64,000 nt of DNA, taken from positions 62,001 through 126,000 of the forward strand of contig JAOTOL010001625.1 in the NCBI GenBank assembly GCA_034440575.1, given 5' to 3'. Shown one piece after another: positions 58,874-64,000 of this stretch (positions are counted from its first letter, which is position 1; each line of letters starts with the position of its first letter). The notes under the pieces were generated by a model. The model made no database searches, was not told the origin of the DNA, and saw only the letters and a list, made by a program, of their open reading frames with translations. This stretch comes from Imbricaverruca yamaguchii. Taxonomy: Eukaryota > Arthropoda > Thecostraca > Neoverrucidae. Position numbers and translations under genes: made by a program.

Positions 58874-59317
58874 TTTATTCCCCACATAATTTCTTGCCAC
58901 ACATTTCCATGCATTATTCACATTCCCAGACGGGAATGTGTATGAAATACACACAGTTGGAACGTTAATAACGTGGGCAGTCCAACGGTGGCATTCGAAT
59001 CACTGACGTCCGATTAATTCCGGAGATAGTCATAAAGTCATAAAGTCATAAAGTGTTAAGGCTTAATAAGGGCCACAAGGGCCCATCTGGGTCAAGCCTG
59101 TCTAGAAGATATTAGAAAGTACATGTTCACACCTATCAATTCCAAACCCATGCAATCCCTCCACCTGTGCCACCACAGCCAATCTCATCAGTATGACATC
59201 GCAAAGGAAGTTGCCAAATCCACTGCTAGGTACACCCCATATAGTACAACATAATACTAGCATAATGTTATACCCTATATAGCTAGTGAAAATACTCAAT
59301 ATCCCATGCATCACAAG

Positions 59318-62190
59318 TTAGAATTCAAAAACAACATTTTCCTGTCTAAAAAAATTATCCACCCTACTTTTAAAGACATTCAATGAGGGACTCCCCACTG
59401 CATCAGCAGGCAGCCTATTCCATTGGTCAACAACCCTTTGACTGAAGACCTGTTGTCGTTTAACTGTCCTGCACCTCATTTTGTCTAACCTGAATTGATG
59501 ACCCCTATGGGATACTCTAAACTGCAGAGCATCATTCAAATTGACCTGATCTAGCCCTCTAACAATTTTGTACATTTCAATCATGTCTCCCCTTAATCTC
59601 CTATACTTGAGTGAGTACATATCTAATGCATTAAGCCTTTCTCCATATTCTAAGTTACTTAATCCACTGACGAGTCTAGTGGCTTTGCGCTGACTCTTTC
59701 TAACATATCTATATCCTTTTCTAGGTAGGGGCTCCATGCTTGTACAGAGTACTCCAAGTGGGGCCGCACATATGCTAAGTACAGCTTTTTCATGACTTCC
59801 CTGCTCTTATATTTCACACTTCTATTAATGAGTCCCAGCATTCTGAGTGCCCTATTTCTAGCTGAGATACATTGTTTTTCTGCTTTAAGGTCTTTTGAGA
59901 CCAACACACCTAAGTCCCTTTCCTCTTCAATAACATCCAGTTCCCTCCCTCCCATTTTATAACTGAATGTCTCGCCTGCAGACCCTATATGCATAACCTT
60001 ACACTTATCATAGTTGAAAGTCATCTGCCATTGATCAGCCCACTCTTTTAGGTCGTCCAAATCTAGTTGAATATTACTAGATTGATCTCTGCTGTTAGCC
60101 ACTCCTACCAGCTTGATGTCATCAGCAAATTTGAACACTCTATTCCTCAGCCCTACTTCAATGTTGTTCACAAAGATGATAAAGAGGAGGGGCCCTAGAA
60201 CAGAGCCCTGTGGCACTCCACTCAGAACATCTTTCCAACCAGATTTACATCCATTCAATACTACCCTTTGTTTCCTTCCCTGCAACCATGCTTCAATCCA
60301 ATGTAGAACTTTTCCTACAATCCCATGTTGTTGTAATTGATGAATTAACCTTCCATGTGGAACTTTATCAAAAGCTTTGCTAAAGTCCAAGTACACAACA
60401 TCCATCCTGCTTTCATTGTCTACTTCTTTGGTAACATACTCAATGAACTCCAATAGGTTAGTTAAACAAGACCTTTGAGATCGAAATCCATGTTGAGTAT
60501 CCCTTAAAAGGTTGTGCCTATCAAGATGAATCTGAACATTCTGTTTAACCAGCTTTTCTAGTACTTTGCAAACTAATGAGGTCAAACTGACTGGCCTGTA
60601 GTTTCCTACACTCTTCCTATTTCCCTTTTTGAAAATTGGTACTACACTTGCATTTCTCCAATCTTCAGGTACTTCTGAATACTCCATAGATCGCCTGAAA
60701 ATGATACCTAGGGGAGTTGCTAAAGCTTTAGCACACTCTACTAAGATCCTAGCATATATTTCATCTGGTCCGGAAGCTTTATTAGGTTTTATATTCTGCA
60801 ACTGCTTCTCTACGGCTTCTGTAGTTATTGTAAGATCCTCCAGCATATCACCTGCCATGGCATGGCCTACAGATGTTCCTATTGTACCAGAATTATCTTT
60901 AGTGAAGACTGATGAGAATTGCTTGCTTAGGGATTCCACAATGTCGCAATCATCAACCACTATTTCCCCATCTACCTCCAGTGGTCCTACACTACACTTT
61001 TTAGCCTTAAATTTATAGAAGCTAAAGAATCTCTTAGCATTACCTGCTGAACATTCTCGAGCAAAGTTGATTTCAGCAAGTCTTTTAGATGCTCTAACAC
61101 ACCTCCTAACTTTATTTCTAGCTATTCTATATGATTCTAGGTTTAACCCAGAGTTAGTATCTTTTAGTTTCTTGAATGCTTGTTTCTTTGAGTCCAGTAA
61201 TTGCTTAACTTCCCTAGTCAGCCACGAAGGGTGCTTAACCCTGTTTGATCTAATTTGCCTACTGGGAATGAACCTATCCTGACCCTGAAATAGCTTATCT
61301 TTTATCATTGTCCACATTTCATAAGCATCTAAGCCATTCAATATGACTTCCCAATTAATTTCACTTAGGAAGCTCCTGAACTCACTGTAATTCCCTTTTG
61401 TAAAATTCGGAATCAATGTTCTGTTGGTTGCTACCCTTCCAACATATAATGAGAAGCGTATAATGTTGTGATCACTATTACCAAAGGTCTCTCCTACGTT
61501 AACATTTTGCACAAAATTTTCCTCATTAGTAAGCACTAGATCTAATATTTTATTTTCCCTTGTAGGCTCGTGTATCATTTGAAAGAAGAAATTGTCCTCA
61601 AAACAAGCCATGAAACATCTTTCTGATTTGCTTACACCTATTGTTTTGTTTCCCAATCCTGCTATGTTGAAATCCCCCAACAAAATAGTTCTCTCCTGTA
61701 CTCTCCTACTTATCTCTTCCTGCATCAGCCTGTCAGTGTTTTCATTCTGGTCTGGAGGTCTATAGAATGCCCCAATCCTAAATTTTGTTCCATTCTTCAG
61801 AATTATATCTAACCACAAAGATTCTACTCCTGCACTATGTACTCCATCCTCTATGGAATGACATTTCATTACTTGCCTAACATACAAGAGAATGCCACCT
61901 CCTATCCTTGCCTCTCTTTGATAGGCATGCATGTTGTAGCCTGTCAATTCAAATTCTTGCAAGTTGTCTCCAAACATGCTTTCGTTAACCCATGCTTCTG
62001 TTATGCACACCAAATCTAGCTGTTCAGACAACATATATGCATGCAGTTCCCCAATTTTGTTCCTAACACTTCTGGCATTGACATAAAAACATGATAAATT
62101 ATTCCTTCCATTGCTTGCTATGCTTCTCTCTTTATCAGCTACATCCCCCCATGTCCTGCCTAGTTTCCCTGTTTCCTGTTGAGAGCCTCC
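59318..62190 (-). CDS. LINE ORF2: AP endonuclease and reverse transcriptase, one frameshift
   Basis: The frame is open from 62190 but has no ATG until 62034. Residues before that Met (FYVNARSVRNKIGELHAY) already belong to the endonuclease domain, so translation probably enters from ORF1. Counting from Met 62034: endonuclease motifs IGGGILLYVR (~44-53), LLGDFN (~118-123) and NSDHN (~186-190); reverse transcriptase motifs NYRPVSLTSLVCK (~478-490), VVYLDFSKAFDKVPH (~546-560, catalytic Asp), GVPQGSVLGPLLF (~606-618) and KFADDIKL (~635-642, the catalytic DD). Near 59690-59700 one base appears to be missing. The frame then continues in 59737-59318 with TRLVSGLSNLEYGERL to a C-terminus FRQENVVFEF. 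The enzyme core is intact; the frameshift would remove the C-terminal part. Confidence 0.86.
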
Positions 62191-63035
62191 TCATACCTAT
62201 TGCTGAGCAATTCCACTCCTCTCTTGCTCAGATGTAATCCATCTAAAGCAAACATCTCCGTCCTCCCCCAAAACTCCCCCCACAAATCCAAGAACTGCAC
62301 CCCAAGCTCCTTACAAATGTTGGCCACCCTGGTATTGAGCCCAATGGCCCTCGAATACCACTCCATGCTTGCATGGACCATAGGGAGGATGGATGTCACC
62401 ACTCCTCTTTTCCTACTTCCTGCTAAACTACCTATCAAAGCCCTATAGGCTTTCATTGTTTCCTCTGTATTATTTTTTCCTACATCGTTAACTCCAACCT
62501 GCACAATTACCGTTGCACCCTCTCCACTTCCCCTCATTACTCCCTCCAGCCTATCCCTAACATCTTTCACCTGCGCTCCCGGGTAGCAAACACGCATCCG
62601 TCTGCTGGGGTTCTTGCTACAAAATGTTCGATCCATGTACCGAACCCTGGAATCCCCTATGACTAAAACCTCTCTCTCTCCATCTCTATCTTCAGCCATC
62701 TGGTCATCCCCACCTCCGTCCCTCTCATCATTACCTTCCCTCTCCTCCAGTGCATCAAACCTATTTTTAATTGGGACGCCCATGTCCACCTTCCTTAGCG
62801 CCAGTCGGGTGCTATGGCGCCTTGCCACCTTCCAACTGCCACCATCCCGGACCAAGCCATCCGAACTCCCATCAGTCCTCCGCTCGGGCACCCGAGTTGC
62901 CTGGCTGGCACCTCCCATGATGGGTCCCGCCACCAAACACTTCAAGCGCTCCACCTCCCCCGTTAACATATCTAACCTCTTACTCAAGTCCCCAATGATT
63001 CCCACACACTTACAATTCCCACAGTCTCCTTCCAT
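62160..63035 (-). CDS. LINE ORF1 protein with SGNH/GDSL esterase-like domain
   Basis: A 291-residue ORF starting at a well-placed ATG (AAAATGG context). The N-terminus has a small cysteine cluster (CGNCKC, residues 5-10) and a predicted short amphipathic/coiled segment (residues 13-36). A charged linker follows, then an SGNH hydrolase-like domain: VLVIGDSR (nucleophile Ser129), VGVNDVGKN (Asn183 region) and ALDGLHLS (Asp265, His268). CR1-clade ORF1 proteins commonly carry such esterase domains and are thought to chaperone the element RNA. All catalytic blocks look intact. The stop codon (62160-62162) is directly preceded by GGGAAAC, and ORF2 is open in the -1 frame across this point. Confidence 0.88.
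   Translation of the reverse strand: MEGDCGNCKCVGIIGDLSKRLDMLTGEVERLKCLVAGPIMGGASQATRVPERRTDGSSDGLVRDGGSWKVARRHSTRLALRKVDMGVPIKNRFDALEEREGNDERDGGGDDQMAEDRDGEREVLVIGDSRVRYMDRTFCSKNPSRRMRVCYPGAQVKDVRDRLEGVMRGSGEGATVIVQVGVNDVGKNNTEETMKAYRALIGSLAGSRKRGVVTSILPMVHASMEWYSRAIGLNTRVANICKELGVQFLDLWGEFWGRTEMFALDGLHLSKRGVELLSNRYEEALNRKQGN
62163..62169 (-). promoter_or_regulatory. Candidate -1 ribosomal frameshift site (GGGAAAC)
   Basis: In the ORF1 frame the codons read CA(G GGA AAC) TAG, an exact X XXY YYZ heptamer immediately before the stop. A -1 slip continues as CTA GGC AGG ACA TGG into the open ORF2 frame. GGGAAAC is an established -1 slippery sequence in retroviral gag-pro junctions. No clear pseudoknot was identified by eye downstream. 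Confidence 0.55.
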
Positions 63036-63183
63036 TTTTGTTGTTTTTTTTTTTCTTTCTACTCTTAGTACTAAGTCTAGTTACTGTAAGCTTGTAAGCC
63101 TACAAGTATCTACTGTAATATATCTACAGTAATACAGTAATATAGCCTATAAGTATCTACAATACACTATAATCCCGTATAAT

Positions 63184-63500
63184 TACACTAGATATGAAGA
63201 TACCTACTGTAATTTATGCCCACTATTTTAGTCCTAAAATCTATCTTAAACTTACACACCAATTTGACACAAACTTATTCACTACAGAAGCCTACACTAT
63301 AGAATTATACACTCTAGAATTACACACTACAGAGCTCACACCACACAAATATACACCACTGAATCAAACACTGTAGTACCCGTCCACAACACCCAACAAT
63401 CCTGCAGTTACACTAGGATATGAAGATATACCTAGTGTAATGCTATGCCTACTATCTTAGTCTTAAAATCTATCTTAAACTTAAACACCAAATTGACACA
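63184..63500 (-). repeat. Tandem ~225-bp leader repeat of the LINE
   Basis: The text around TTACACTAG...ATATGAAGATA...CTTAAACTTA recurs at about 63183-63270 and 63408-63500, spacing ~225 bases. It lies between the outer end of the element and ORF1, where some LINEs carry promoter monomers. Assignment to the 5' UTR is inference. Confidence 0.55.
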
Positions 63501-63530
63501 GCCAACACCCTTAGAACTTAACAAAATGGC

Positions 63531-64000
63531 GCTGGGCAGCCTCCCTGGGTTAATATAGCCTAATTTGCTGGTCAAAAATACTTATTTGATAAAAACTGTT
63601 GAAATATACGCTCAGAAGCAACCGCTAAATATCTATACACAATTTATCCCAGTACACCGTCCTTTTCCGCAACACTTAGCTTGTATGTAGTAGCCCCACC
63701 AAACACGTGTTTCCTCCTCAACGCCTGGCGGCAGACTGAAGGTAGTGGTGTCCAGTCCGTATCATGCAGAGAATTGGCTGAGTATGTAGGTAGGTGTGCA
63801 TTCGGAGCTGAGGGTGAAGAGTGAATTATTTGTGTTTGTTTTTCATTTGGCTAGCCTTGTACTGAGACCAACAGTGAAGGGAAAGAGCATTGCTCCTGTG
63901 AGTTACGAGAGGCAAAGCTGAGCTGATCATCACAACTCTGTCTTGTTGTGCTGTCCATTGTTCACTTTGTTTCTATGCTTTGATGTGACCAAAAATGATG
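63531..64000. other. No gene recognised
   Basis: Mixed sequence beyond the LINE. A possible gene start cannot be judged at the window edge. Confidence 0.5.

Larger units (their letters stand above)
59028..63530 (-). mobile_element. CR1-like LINE, nearly full length, two ORFs
   Basis: Minus-strand non-LTR retrotransposon. From its 5' side it has a tandemly duplicated AT-rich leader (about 63530-63036), ORF1 with an SGNH-type esterase domain (63035-62160), ORF2 with AP endonuclease and reverse transcriptase (frame open 62190-59318, one frameshift), a short 3' UTR with GGGCCCTTGTGG, and a tail of ATGACTTT octamer repeats (plus-strand tcataaag, 59028-59052). An esterase-bearing ORF1, EN-RT ORF2 and short 3' tandem tail are typical of the CR1/L2 group. 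The 5' boundary is approximate. The element lies about 7 kb downstream of the semaphorin stop codon, on the opposite strand. Confidence 0.88.

Overview
The window looks like nuclear DNA of a protostome animal, most likely an arthropod and possibly a crustacean (tentative). It has spliced coding exons with GT-AG introns, a class-1 transmembrane semaphorin (a class found in invertebrates), CR1-like LINEs with 8-bp 3' tails, tRNA-derived SINE-like copies, and very many mini- and microsatellites. There is no sign of bacterial gene organisation.

The only host gene I can identify with confidence is the 3' half of a semaphorin-1A-like gene on the + strand. Nine exons between 12807 and 52067 join in perfect phase into 377 codons plus a stop. 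They encode the late sema domain (exons at 12807, 22670, 31910, 36448), the PSI module (39310), the transmembrane helix and start of the tail (45481), and the cytoplasmic tail ending in RSVRRVYL (46841, 49940, 51964). The signal peptide and roughly the first two thirds of the sema domain are not in the window.

Region by region: 1-12.8 kb is repeat-dominated DNA, probably an upstream intron, with arrays at 1.0-2.1, 6.1-7.3, 8.3-10.1 and 12.0-12.8 kb. The interval 13-31.9 kb holds long introns with further arrays, one copy of an ~860-bp MITE-like element (20.7 kb), a 62-bp array flanked by an inverted pair of a dispersed repeat (25.4-28.4 kb), and a 2.4-kb unit with convergent SWIM and THAP zinc-finger exons (28.4-30.9 kb). 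The interval 36-50 kb has short introns in which tandem arrays sit directly on the semaphorin exon borders. The interval 50-52 kb has LINE fragments in the last intron. The interval 52-64 kb is downstream DNA with a decayed LINE (55.1-56.8 kb), a second MITE-like copy (57.3-58.1 kb) and an almost complete two-ORF CR1-like LINE on the minus strand (59.0-63.5 kb).

The most unusual feature is that several arrays were evidently seeded from the splice junctions themselves. Repeat units carry a copy of the 3' splice site plus the start of the exon (before exons 36448, 39310, 45481), or the exon end plus the 5' splice site (after exons 39310, 46841). Each true splice site therefore sits beside about 4 to 30 near-identical decoys. 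A second notable point is a canonical GGGAAAC slippery heptamer directly before the ORF1 stop of the LINE, with ORF2 open in the -1 frame. All functional statements are inferred from reading the sequence; no searches were run.
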